From Streptomyces himastatinicus ATCC 53653 (GTDB taxonomy: Bacteria > Actinomycetota > Actinomycetes > Streptomycetales > Streptomycetaceae), in NCBI RefSeq assembly GCF_000158915.1, contig NZ_GG657754.1, forward strand, positions 5,624,973 to 5,669,813: a stretch of 44,841 nt of DNA. The letters are read 5' to 3'. Both the position numbers and the translations under genes were made by a program. The notes below the pieces were generated by a model. That model had not been told where the DNA came from. It did not search any database and was given only the letters and a program-made list of their open reading frames with translations. Within the stretch, counting starts at the first letter, position 1. Every line of letters begins with the position of its first letter. This document shows positions 26,312 to 33,922 of the stretch, piece after piece.

Positions 26312-26623
26312 TCAGCCGATGTTGTCGACCGCGGACTTCGCACGCGAAAGCGTGTGCTGCGCCGTACCGTCGTTCTTCTCCAACGTCGTCTTCAGCAGCT
26401 GGATGATGCTCTTGACCTCCTGGGAGGCGCGGTTCCAGCGCAGTTCCTTGCCGTGGTACTCATCCGCCACGCCGTCCGCGGTGAAGTCGGCCATCGCCGC
26501 CTTCACCTGGCCATCGCGCTCCGTGATGACCTGCTCCAGACGCGCGATCACCGCCTGGATGTTGCCCTGCGCGTCCGCTGAGGCGCCCGTGTCGTACGAA
26601 CGGCGGTCATTGCCACCAGCCAT
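26312..26623 (-). CDS. EsxA-like ESAT-6 family protein, unit 2
   Basis: A 103-residue paralogue of the protein at 17727-18038; differences are few (for example VIARLEQVITERDGQ against VVARLEQVITARDAQ). The Trp in ELRWNRA and the end SAVDNIG are kept. It lies 32 bp after the EsxB-like gene, the same spacing as in unit 1. Confidence 0.88.
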   Translation of the reverse strand: MAGGNDRRSYDTGASADAQGNIQAVIARLEQVITERDGQVKAAMADFTADGVADEYHGKELRWNRASQEVKSIIQLLKTTLEKNDGTAQHTLSRAKSAVDNIG

Positions 26624-26655
26624 CAGTCACTCACTCCCCGTCAAGTCTGCAAAGA

Positions 26656-26988
26656 TCAGCGGCCGCCGAAGCGGGCCGCGTCGAAGTTGGCCGACGACAT
26701 CTGCTGCCGCGCGTTGTCACCCTGCTCCTGGTCACCTGTGCCGAACGCCGAGTCCATGCCCGACTGGCCGCCGAGGATGCCCGACAGGGAGCTTTGCAGG
26801 GACGACGCGATCTCGTCCGAGCGCGCCTTGAACGAGTCGAAGGCCACCTTCCCCGCGCCGTTGAACTTGCCCTCCAACGGCTCGGCGGCCTGTACCAGTT
26901 GGCGGATCAACGTTCCGAGATCATCGCTGGACCCACGCGACTTCGACTGCAGAGTCGACAGCGTCTGGGCCCCCATGTCGAACTTCAT
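26656..26988 (-). CDS. EsxB-like WXG100 family protein, unit 2
   Basis: A 110-residue paralogue of 18072-18404, first gene of unit 2. It starts MKFDMGAQTL and has the turn GKFNGAGKVAFDSF. ATG 26988 is chosen: AAGGGGAG lies just upstream, and it gives the same length as unit 1, although the frame stays open for 31 codons more. Upstream (27000-27060) is AT-richer than average and should hold the unit 2 promoter; I could not fix -35/-10 boxes. Confidence 0.87.
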   Translation of the reverse strand: MKFDMGAQTLSTLQSKSRGSSDDLGTLIRQLVQAAEPLEGKFNGAGKVAFDSFKARSDEIASSLQSSLSGILGGQSGMDSAFGTGDQEQGDNARQQMSSANFDAARFGGR

Positions 26989-27184
26989 GTGGCTCCCCTT
27001 GCCAAACGAGAAGGTCGTTACCGGGGTTATTTTCACAACCTCGGGAAATCGCCGCAATGGACTATCGATCGGCTGTGACACATGCGTGACAGACGCATTG
27101 GCCCGGCGACGGGCAGGGAGGGCGAAGCGGGACCGGCAGTTCTTCAGCGCCTGTAGCTGTCCTGAACCCTCTGCCCTGGAGCTT

Positions 27185-27796
27185 TCAGAGGGGGAGCCCG
27201 ATCAGCCCCCACCGGCGCCGTTCGGCTTCGCCCACGGTTTCGGCCCAGCCGGACAGCAGCGCTGTGAAGTCCTCGAAGTCCGCGGCCCACCCCCCAGGGG
27301 ATGCGGCGTGGCGCGCGTACGGTTCGCGCAGTTGCGGCAGTACGGGGGCAGCCGCCTGCCAGTAACGGTTCAGGTGGGCCACGGTCTGGGGGCCGCGGGC
27401 GATGAGCGGCCCCGACCGCCACAAGCGAGCGCCGGAAGGGAAGACACCTGCATCCACGTGCTCAGCGTCGGTGTCAACCTCAGGACCCCACCAGATCAGA
27501 GCGCTCAGGAAGCCGTCCAGGGCCACCCGCAGCTCGCGCTCGGCCCCGCCCCGGACGTAGTCCCATGCATGGGCGGCCCAGAAGTGCGGCTTGTACGAGC
27601 CGAGGGTGCCGCCGAACTCGTACCGGCCCAGCCAGGACCTGTCCGGCTCGGCAGGCCACACCCACCCCGCGTCGATGTCGAGGTCGCTGTCGTCGTCCGC
27701 GTACGCCGACTCCTGCAGCACCTCGAGCCGGTCGTCCGGCGCGATCTCCATGAGGTGCTCCCAATCGACGACCAGCACCGTGATGTCCACGCCCAT
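27185..27796 (-). CDS. Unknown acidic protein at the right edge of the island
   Basis: A 203-residue soluble protein, start MGVDITVLVVDWEHLME, strongly acidic early (YADDDSDLDIDAGWVW) and Trp/Tyr-rich in the middle (HFWAAHAWDYVRGG). No family recognised. Its size, acidity and position beside the toxin units fit an immunity-type or housekeeping protein equally well. It lies 196 bp ahead of EsxB unit 2 on the same strand. An imperfect hairpin covers its stop (27167-27192) without a T run. Confidence 0.7.
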   Translation of the reverse strand: MGVDITVLVVDWEHLMEIAPDDRLEVLQESAYADDDSDLDIDAGWVWPAEPDRSWLGRYEFGGTLGSYKPHFWAAHAWDYVRGGAERELRVALDGFLSALIWWGPEVDTDAEHVDAGVFPSGARLWRSGPLIARGPQTVAHLNRYWQAAAPVLPQLREPYARHAASPGGWAADFEDFTALLSGWAETVGEAERRRWGLIGLPL

Positions 27797-28049
27797 GCCC
27801 TGAGGCTAGCCAGTACCGGCTACTGCGTGTAACGCGTTTTCCGTGTGGCGAGCCGGTAGTCGACCGTCACCCTGAATCCGGCCCTGACCGGTCCAACCGG
27901 GCGGGTGGCTGCGTCGGTTGGGGGGTCGGGGTGCCCAGGTCGGCTGCGGCGTCCTCTTTTGTTGCTCATGGAAAAGGCATGGGGGTGTGAATGCTGGGTA
28001 GGCGGGTCCTCGTTCAGCTGAAACAAGCCGAGTGGGCCGGGAGGGCGAA

Positions 28050-28979
28050 GTGAACGGCACGGCAACCGTGGATTCGTCGGAGCTGACGGCAGGGGAGGCT
28101 GAGCGGACGTGCGTGGCGGTGGGGCTGCCGGCCGTAGCGGACCCGACCAAGGTGACGCCACAGGACGCTCGTGCGCTGACCAAGGTCTTCCTTGACCGGC
28201 TAACCGAGTTGGAAGAGGGGACGCACGACTACCAGTACGTGCGGAACACCCTGATCGAGTTGAATCTGTCACTGGTGCGGTACGCCGCTCGGCGGTTCCG
28301 TAATCGTTCGGTGGAGATGGAGGACGTCGTCCAGGTCGGGACGATCGGGTTGATCAAGGCGATCGACCGGTTCGACCTGAGCCGTGAGGTCGAGTTCACG
28401 ACCTTCGCCGTTCCGTACATCGTCGGTGAGATCAAGCGGTTCTTCCGTGACACGAGCTGGGCGGTGCATGTGCCGCGCCGGTTGCAGGAGTTGCGGATCG
28501 ACTTGGCCAAGGCGAACGAGGAGCTGTTCCAGCGGTTCGACCGGTCGCCGACGACGACCGAGCTCGCCGAGCATCTGAACCTGAGCGAGGACGAGGTCCT
28601 CGACGGGCTGGTGGCCAGCAATGGGTACAGCACCTCGTCGCTGGACGCGCCCGCCGATCCCGAGACCGGTACGACCCGCGTCACCACGTACGCGGACCGG
28701 ATCGGTGAGGTCGATCCCGCGATGGAGGTCGTGGAGAATCTGCACGCCCTCAAGCCGCTGGTGGAGCAGCTCGGGGAGCGGGACCGGCGCATCCTTCAGA
28801 TGCGGTTCGGCGAGGAGATGACCCAGTCCGAGATCGGTGCCGAGCTGGGCGTCTCGCAGATGCATGTGTCGCGGCTGCTCACGAAGTCGCTGACGCGGCT
28901 GCGGCGCGGGGATGCTGACGCGGCTGCGGCGCGGGATGCTGGCCGACTAGGTCGATGCAGCGTAGTTGAAGCTCGATGA
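28050..28979 (+). CDS. SigF/SigB-type alternative RNA polymerase sigma factor
   Basis: A ~309-residue group 3 sigma factor for stress or development promoters. Region 2 is clear (NLSLVRYAARRFRNRSVEMEDVVQVG, quoted here in part as RYAARRFRNRS and EDVVQVGTIGLIKAIDRFD), then region 3 (WAVHVPRRLQELRIDL) and region 4 (LGERDRRILQMRFGEEMTQS, GVSQMHVSRLLTKSL). GTG 28050 is chosen because GGGAGGG stands five bases upstream; an in-frame GTG at 28032 is weaker. The C-terminal ~22 residues after LTRLRRG are abnormal: a 25-bp tandem duplication shifted the frame past the ancestral stop (TAG 28948-28950). A strong terminator follows. Confidence 0.93.
   Translation: MNGTATVDSSELTAGEAERTCVAVGLPAVADPTKVTPQDARALTKVFLDRLTELEEGTHDYQYVRNTLIELNLSLVRYAARRFRNRSVEMEDVVQVGTIGLIKAIDRFDLSREVEFTTFAVPYIVGEIKRFFRDTSWAVHVPRRLQELRIDLAKANEELFQRFDRSPTTTELAEHLNLSEDEVLDGLVASNGYSTSSLDAPADPETGTTRVTTYADRIGEVDPAMEVVENLHALKPLVEQLGERDRRILQMRFGEEMTQSEIGAELGVSQMHVSRLLTKSLTRLRRGDADAAAARDAGRLGRCSVVEAR
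28890..28938 (+). repeat. 25/24-bp tandem duplication in the sigma factor gene
   Basis: CTGACGCGGCTGCGGCGCGG plus GGATG (28890-28914) is followed directly by the same sequence with one G fewer (28915-28938). The extra 25 bases shift the frame; the second copy, read in the original frame, gives LTRLRRGMLAD and stop. Confidence 0.92.
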
Positions 28980-28988
28980 GCGTATGAG

Positions 28989-29024
28989 TGGGGCCCGACC
29001 GGAGATCCGGTCGGGCCCCATTTT
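28989..29024 (+). terminator. Terminator of the sigma factor gene
   Basis: GGGGCCCGACCGGA (28990-29003) is repeated in reverse complement at 29006-29019 and followed by TTTT. The stem is long and GC-rich. It also faces the convergent small gene at 29037-29204, so it may serve both strands. Confidence 0.9.
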
Positions 29025-29036
29025 CCTTGTGGTGTG

Positions 29037-29204
29037 CTACCAGCGGTACCAGCGTCCCCTGCGGCCGCCCGTCGTGGGACGGACGATGAAGCCGAGCAGC
29101 CAGACGGCGAGAACGATGACGGCGATCCACCACAGTGCCTTGAGGGCGAACCCGGCACCGAAGAGGAGGAGCGCGAGAAGCAGTACCACGAGAAGGGGGA
29201 CCAT
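29037..29204 (-). CDS. Small hydrophobic membrane protein
   Basis: A 55-residue protein (MVPLLVVLLLALLLFGAGFA, then ALWWIAVIVLAVWLLGFIV) with two membrane helices and a basic C-terminal tail GGRRGRWYRW. The start has GGAGG nine bases upstream. Such hydrophobic miniproteins are common in streptomycetes beside stress genes; no defined function. A SigB-type promoter lies just upstream, linking it to the neighbouring sigma factor or a relative. Confidence 0.82.
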   Translation of the reverse strand: MVPLLVVLLLALLLFGAGFALKALWWIAVIVLAVWLLGFIVRPTTGGRRGRWYRW

Positions 29205-29227
29205 GATTATCAACCTCCGCCGCTCGA

Positions 29228-29252
29228 GTACCCCTCCGCGTATGGCACACGC
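29228..29252 (-). promoter_or_regulatory. SigB/SigF-type promoter for the small hydrophobic protein
   Basis: On the minus strand, GCGT (29252-29249), a 15-nt spacer and GGGTAC (29233-29228) fit the GNNT-N14-16-GGGTAC/T pattern I recall for S. coelicolor SigB. The start would lie ~16 bases before the ATG at 29204, enough for the GGAGG. Regulation by the adjacent sigma factor is inferred. Confidence 0.6.
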
Positions 29253-29336
29253 CTGATCATTTCGGTCAGTTGTCGAACGCCGTCGCGAGGCGCAGCCTGG
29301 AGGTGTAGAGGGCGGTTAGGGCAGAGGGTGATGGTC

Positions 29337-29693
29337 ATGATCCAGCCGGCTGATATCCGTGAGTGGCGCGACCGCGATGTCGTGGACGACGAGGGGCGCA
29401 AGATCGGTGCGCTGGAGTCGGTCTACGTGTCGACGTCGACCGACCAGCCCGAGATGGCGACGGTCCGTACCGGGGTGCCCACCCGGCACCGTCTGGTCTT
29501 CGTTCCCGTGGACGACGCGATCGTGGGGCCGGGCTACGTGAAGGTGGCGTATGCGCGGGCGTTGGTGAAGAAGGCCCCGTCGCTGGGTGTGGACGATGTG
29601 CTGCCCGCCGACGAGGAGGGCGAGATCTTCCAGTACTACGGCAAGGCGTACCAGGCGGGTGCGGGCGGTCAGCGGCGGCTCGCCCGTCGCTGA
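29337..29693 (+). CDS. PRC-barrel domain protein
   Basis: A 118-residue cytoplasmic protein: MIQPADIREWRDRDVVDDEG then IGALESVYVSTSTDQPEMA, the PRC-barrel beta pattern, followed by a second half with VDDVLPADEEGEIFQYYGKAY. PRC-barrel proteins bind RNA or membranes-associated partners in varied roles and are often stress-induced in actinomycetes. ATG 29337 is chosen with GAGGG eight bases upstream; ATG 29331 is too close to it. Confidence 0.85.
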   Translation: MIQPADIREWRDRDVVDDEGRKIGALESVYVSTSTDQPEMATVRTGVPTRHRLVFVPVDDAIVGPGYVKVAYARALVKKAPSLGVDDVLPADEEGEIFQYYGKAYQAGAGGQRRLARR

Positions 29694-29727
29694 CGGTCGT
29701 CCCTGAGGGGATGGGAGGTGTCGCGCG

Positions 29728-29898
29728 GTGGCTCTCTTCCTCTTCTTCGTGATCGTGGCGATGGTGCTCGGGCTCATCGGCACGGTGGTGCACGGGCTGA
29801 GCAATCTGCTGATCGTCGGCGTGGCGGTGTTCGTGGCCGATGTGATCTTCCTGGCCGTGCACTGGTCGCGGCGGGCGCGGCGGCGGCCACTGCGATGA
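29728..29898 (+). CDS. Small membrane protein coupled to the GH8 gene
   Basis: A 56-residue protein with GTG start nine bases after GGGAGG. Two membrane helices (VALFLFFVIVAMVLGLIGTV and LLIVGVAVFVADVIFLAV) and a basic tail (WSRRARRRPLR). Its stop overlaps the start of the glycosidase gene (ATGA), so the two are translated together. Function unknown; it is of the same kind as the protein at 29037. Confidence 0.78.
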   Translation: MALFLFFVIVAMVLGLIGTVVHGLSNLLIVGVAVFVADVIFLAVHWSRRARRRPLR

Positions 29899-31040
29899 GG
29901 AGGGCGGAGCGGGTCGGCGTTCCGTTCGGCGGGCATTCCTTCCCGTACGCGCCCGGTGTGCTGCGGCTCTCCGGCGACCCGGAGGCCGTCGACCAGCGGG
30001 TTCTGGAGCACTACCGGCTGTGGAAGAGCCATTTCGTACGGCCCCGGGGCGATGGCTCGTGCGCGGTGTACGCCCCCGACGCCGCGTATCCGTACGTCGC
30101 CGAAGCGCAGGGTTACGGCATGGTGATCAGCGCGCTGATGGCGGGCGCCGACCCCGAGGCCCGGGACGTCTTCGACGGAATCCTCCGGTACGTCCTCGCC
30201 CATCCGTCCTCCGGCCATCCCGATCTGCACGCCGCCCAGCAGGACGGGGCGGGGCGGGACGTCGGAGGGGCGAACTCCGCGACCGACGGTGACCTGGACA
30301 TCGCTTACGGGCTGCTGCTCGCGGACCGGCAGTGGGGCGGCGGCTACCGGGCGTCGGCCCTCCGCCGGATCGACGCCCTCCGGGAGACGGAGCTGCCCGC
30401 GGCGGGCGGGCCGATCAAGCTCGGCGACTGGTCCTCCGGCCACTTCGACGAGGTCTCCCGCACCTCGGACTGGATGCCCGGCCACTTCAGGGCGTTCCGG
30501 GATGTGACGGGTGACCTGCGGTGGGGCGAGGCGCTGGACACGCATCTGTCGCTGGTGCGGGCGTTGCAGCGGCAGTACGCGCCGGACACCGGGCTGCTGC
30601 CGGACTTCGTCGTGGACGCGGGGAGCGACCCGAAGCCGGCGCCGGGGCGGGTGCTGGAGAGCGAACACGACGGTGACCACCACTGGAACGCCTGCCGCGA
30701 CCCCTGGCGGATCGGCGCGGACGCGGTGGTGAGCGGCGACGCGCGGGCGCGGGCGGCCGCCGGGCGGATGGGGCGGTGGATGTGCGCGGCGACGAACGGT
30801 GATCCCGGCCGGATCCGGTGCGGGTACCGGCTGGACGGCGCGGCGTATGGGGAGGGCGCGTCCGGGGCGTTCGTCGCGCCGTTCGGGGTGGCGGCGATGG
30901 CGGGCGGCGGCGGGCAGGAGTGGCTGGACGCGCTGTGGGAGTGGATGGCGGCGTCACCGCCGGAGCCGGACCGGTACTACGCGGCGAGCGTGCAGTTGCA
31001 GGCGATGCTGGTGGTCAGCCACAACTGGTGGCCGCCGTAG
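29895..31040 (+). CDS. Glycoside hydrolase family 8
   Basis: A 381-residue GH8 enzyme, a family that cuts beta-1,4-glucans, chitosan or xylan by inversion. The GH8 signature ATDGDLDIAYGLLLADRQW is complete, and the general-acid Glu sits in VAEAQGYGMV near residue 68. The N-terminus (MRRAERVGVPFGGHSFPY) has no signal peptide or lipobox, so the protein would stay inside unless exported by another route; the overlap with the upstream small membrane protein fixes the start. Together with the GH6 gene at 44434 it suggests beta-glucan turnover in this region of the chromosome. Confidence 0.88.
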   Translation: MRRAERVGVPFGGHSFPYAPGVLRLSGDPEAVDQRVLEHYRLWKSHFVRPRGDGSCAVYAPDAAYPYVAEAQGYGMVISALMAGADPEARDVFDGILRYVLAHPSSGHPDLHAAQQDGAGRDVGGANSATDGDLDIAYGLLLADRQWGGGYRASALRRIDALRETELPAAGGPIKLGDWSSGHFDEVSRTSDWMPGHFRAFRDVTGDLRWGEALDTHLSLVRALQRQYAPDTGLLPDFVVDAGSDPKPAPGRVLESEHDGDHHWNACRDPWRIGADAVVSGDARARAAAGRMGRWMCAATNGDPGRIRCGYRLDGAAYGEGASGAFVAPFGVAAMAGGGGQEWLDALWEWMAASPPEPDRYYAASVQLQAMLVVSHNWWPP

Positions 31041-31357
31041 CCCGGTCCCCGGGGTGGAATCGGGCGGCGCCGGGCGGGGTTCCCGTGAGGTGGAGACGCA
31101 CAGGAGACCGAGCGCTGCCGCTGCCGCTGCCGCTGGCGCGGGCGGGTACGGGTGCGATGGTGCGGGCGCGCGCCGATGCGGTGGCGCGGGCGGTGGCGCG
31201 GGGGTGCGGCGGGTCGTGGCGCGGGCGCTGGTACGGCGGCGCGAGCCACTGGACCCCGGGGCGCTGGCCCGGCTGCGGCGCTTCGGGGAGGCGCTGTCCC
31301 GGGGCGAGCGGCCGTCGTGAGGGTGGCCGCGGCCGTGGGACTCGGCGGGCGTCCGGG
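31041..31357. other. Intergenic stretch, no gene supported
   Basis: The 317 bases between two convergent genes hold a CTGCCG hexanucleotide run (31114-31136) and short open pieces in two plus frames whose joined reading (MVRARADAV..., then REPLDPGALARLRRFGEAL) suggests a decayed small ORF. No ribosome site or homology supports a live gene, and no clear terminator is visible. Confidence 0.5.
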
Positions 31358-32158
31358 TCAGGTGGCCTCGGCCACCGCGTCGCACAGGTCCGCCAGGGCC
31401 GTGCGGGCCGGGCCGGCGGGGAGGGGGGTGAGGGCTGCGTGGGCCGCGGCGCACTGGCGGAGCACCTCGTGGCGGGCCTCGGTCAGGGCCGGGGCCGTCG
31501 GGTCGCCGGAGAGCAGGACCGGGAGGGTGGGGGCGCCCTGGACCGGGGTGCGGAGTTCGGCGGCGAGGTGGCGGGCCACGCCCAGCCGCTCGCCGTACAC
31601 CGCGAGCGTGTCCGCGATCTCCTCCGTGGCGCCGGAGGTCACCGCGCCGAGGCGGCCGGAGACGGCGGTGAGGGCGCCGGTGCGGGCGGCCAGGGTCCGG
31701 AGGTGGTGGGCGACGGGGTCGTGGCCGTCGCGGGGGCCGGTCGTCTCCAGGATCTGGCCGCTGACCAGGCGTTTGAACGCGTCGGCCTGGAGCCGTACGG
31801 CCCGTGGCCCCAGCCCGGCCAGGAGGCGGGAGGCGCGGGCGAAGAGGAAGTCGCCGATGAGGACGGCGACCGAGGGTTTCGCCTCGTGGCGTACGTCGTC
31901 GTGGTAGCGCGTCGCCAGATGGGTCAGCTCGACGACGACCGCCGCGGGCACCACGCCCGGGGCGTCCGGGTCGCCGAACCGGGCGGCCAGCAGCACCAGC
32001 AGCGGCCGTAAGCGGCGGCCGCCCGGGCGGGCCAGATGCCGGGCGGCCTCGGAGATGAACGGCACGTCGCTGCGGGTGGCCTCCACGAGGCCCTCCTCGA
32101 CCGCCGCCAGCGCGGCCCGCAGGTCCGGTTCCCGCGTGTGGTTCCCGACGACGGTCAC
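31358..32158 (-). CDS. Polyprenyl-synthetase homologue lacking both Asp-rich motifs
   Basis: A 266-residue protein with the fold of trans-prenyl diphosphate synthases: GGRRLRPLLVLLAARFGD (~46-63), LTHLATRYHDD, AVLIGDFLFARASRLLAGLG (~98-116) and YGERLGVA (~188-195). Active family members need DDxxD followed by RRG..., and a second DDxxD. Here the first motif is DDVRHE with about 17 following residues deleted, and the second is replaced by RHLAAELRTPVQG, joining straight to APTLPVLLSG. Members are usually ~320-350 residues. It should not bind Mg-diphosphate normally and is probably a pseudoenzyme. It lies 93 bp after a sensor kinase gene and may share its transcript. Confidence 0.85.
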   Translation of the reverse strand: MTVVGNHTREPDLRAALAAVEEGLVEATRSDVPFISEAARHLARPGGRRLRPLLVLLAARFGDPDAPGVVPAAVVVELTHLATRYHDDVRHEAKPSVAVLIGDFLFARASRLLAGLGPRAVRLQADAFKRLVSGQILETTGPRDGHDPVAHHLRTLAARTGALTAVSGRLGAVTSGATEEIADTLAVYGERLGVARHLAAELRTPVQGAPTLPVLLSGDPTAPALTEARHEVLRQCAAAHAALTPLPAGPARTALADLCDAVAEAT

Positions 32159-32251
32159 CCGGGGCTCCCTTCAAGAGGGTCAGAGGTCACAAGGGTCAGA
32201 GGTCAGCAGCGCAAGAGGTCAGCAATGTCTCATATGTCGCTCGGGTCCGGC

Positions 32252-33922
32252 TCAGGGCTCGGCCGGGACCGTGGCGCGGATCCGGCTGCCCTGCCCCGGG
32301 CGGCTGTCCACGAGCAGGGTGCCGCCCACCTCGCGGGCCCGTTCCCGCATCGAGAGCAGCCCGAGGTGGCCGGGGAACGTGCCCTGGGAGTCGAAGCCCA
32401 CGCCGTCGTCGGCCACGGTCAGCGTGACCGTGCCGGGGCCGCTGAGCAGATGGAGGGTGACGTTCCGGGCCCGGGAGTGCTTGGCGATGTTGTGCAGCGA
32501 CTCCTGCGCGATCCGGTACAGGGCGTGCTTGGCCTCCGGTGTGGTCTCCGGCTCGGAACCGAGCGTCGCCTCGGCCGTGATGCCGTACCGGTCCCGCAGC
32601 GTCTCCACGTGCTGGGTGAGCGCGGCGACCAGGCCCTCGGCCTCCAGCGACTCGGGCCGCAGCTGGCACAGCAGGGTGCGGGTCTCGGCGATGGCGACGT
32701 CCGCGAGCCGCCTGATGTACTCGATGGGCTCGGCGAGCTGGGCCAGCTCGGCGACCCCCGTCGGCTCGGCCAGATCGCGTTCCAGCAGCTCACGGGCGGT
32801 ACGGGCGCCCAGGGCGATGCCGTACAGCGCCTGTGAGACCGAGTCGTGCAGCTCCCGGGAGACCCGCCGGCGTTCCTCCCGTACCGCCGTCTCCCGGGCG
32901 GCCGCGCGCTGCCGGTCTTCCTCCACCGCGCACGCCGCATGGCCCGCGATCACCTCCAGGACGGTCATGTCGGTCTCGCCGGGGCGGCGGCCCGCGGGGA
33001 AGTGGCAGCACATCGCGCCGATCACGGTGGTCTCGCGCAGCAGCGGCCAGGCGGCGACCGCGCCCCGCGCCGGGGCGTCCTCGGTCCCGGGCTCGCCGGC
33101 GAGGAGGACGGGCGCGGCGCCCGCGATCGCCTCCAGCGCGGGTTTACGGGACGGCGGGGTGTGCCCGTGGCCGCCGCCCGCCATGCGCAGTACGGCGCCA
33201 GGCCCGGGCTCCAGGAGGTAGACGGTGCAGCTCGCGGCGGTGGTACGGGCCACCGCGCCAAAGGGCGGGGAATCCAGGGTGCGCCGTACGGAACCCTGTC
33301 CGGCGGCCGCGGCGGTGGTGGCGGCCACCCGGCGCAGCTGTTCGCGGCCGCGGAGCCGGGCCACGGCGAGTCCGGCGGGCTCCGCGAACATCCGGACGGT
33401 CCGCACATCGGCCCGGGTGAGCCGTCGGCCGCCGCGCCGCGTCGCGACCTCGATCACGCCCGCGACCTGGCCGCGCACCAGCAGCGGCGCGTCCAGTACG
33501 GAGGTCAGGGCCGCGTCGTGCGGGACATGGTGGAAGAGACCGGACCGGCGCTCGCCCCCGGAGACCGTGGGCCGCCCGGCGCGGATCGCCTTGCGGGCGG
33601 GCGCGGACCCGCCAGGGGTGAGCAGCCCGCGGGGGACGGCGTCCGGGGTGCCGTCGGTGGCGCGTACGGCCAGGACGTCGCCCGGCTCCAGCACCATCAC
33701 CCGCGCCAGGTCGGCGCCCAGCAGCTCGCGCAGGCGCCGGGCGATCAGCCGGAGCACCTCGTCGCCCGGCTCGCCCGTCAGGACCCGCTCGGTGACCTCG
33801 GCGAGCGCCGCGCGGCGCCGCCGCCACCGGAACGGGAAGCCACGCCCCAGGCCGTACCCCCGGCCGCAGCCGCACCCGTACCGGTGCCCATGGATCTCGA
33901 ATGCGATCACGCCGACCACCAC
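32252..33922 (-). CDS. GAF-GAF sensor histidine kinase (NarX/DesK-type)
   Basis: A 556-residue cytoplasmic kinase. After a basic Gly/Arg-rich start come two GAF domains (~35-190 and ~200-335), then a HisKA_3 helix pair with phospho-acceptor His in RRVSRELHDSVSQ (~358), and an HATPase domain with HNIAKHSRA, DDGVGFD and GHLGLLSMRERA. No membrane helix is seen. The GTG at 33922 overlaps the response regulator gene by 16 bp, so kinase and regulator are co-translated. The GAF ligand is unknown; HGHRYGCGCGRGYG near the N-terminus contains two Cys and two His that could bind metal. Confidence 0.9.
   Translation of the reverse strand: MVVGVIAFEIHGHRYGCGCGRGYGLGRGFPFRWRRRRAALAEVTERVLTGEPGDEVLRLIARRLRELLGADLARVMVLEPGDVLAVRATDGTPDAVPRGLLTPGGSAPARKAIRAGRPTVSGGERRSGLFHHVPHDAALTSVLDAPLLVRGQVAGVIEVATRRGGRRLTRADVRTVRMFAEPAGLAVARLRGREQLRRVAATTAAAAGQGSVRRTLDSPPFGAVARTTAASCTVYLLEPGPGAVLRMAGGGHGHTPPSRKPALEAIAGAAPVLLAGEPGTEDAPARGAVAAWPLLRETTVIGAMCCHFPAGRRPGETDMTVLEVIAGHAACAVEEDRQRAAARETAVREERRRVSRELHDSVSQALYGIALGARTARELLERDLAEPTGVAELAQLAEPIEYIRRLADVAIAETRTLLCQLRPESLEAEGLVAALTQHVETLRDRYGITAEATLGSEPETTPEAKHALYRIAQESLHNIAKHSRARNVTLHLLSGPGTVTLTVADDGVGFDSQGTFPGHLGLLSMRERAREVGGTLLVDSRPGQGSRIRATVPAEP

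Noticed and set aside
27167..27192. Terminator at the end of the gene at 27185
   Set aside because: Stem of 7 bp with a 12-nt loop and no T run; it overlaps the coding end.
4220..27800. The secretion island as an integrated element with att sites at the tRNA-Thr
   Set aside because: No copy of the tRNA 3' end was seen by eye near 27-28 kb or elsewhere, and no integrase or transposase gene is present.
27940..28031. SigB-type promoter ahead of the sigma factor gene (GGGTAG)
   Set aside because: The last base differs from the consensus and no GTT-like -35 lies at the right distance.
31041..31320. A small plus-strand gene ending at 31320
   Set aside because: The plausible peptide is split over two frames and has no ribosome site; at most a decayed ORF.
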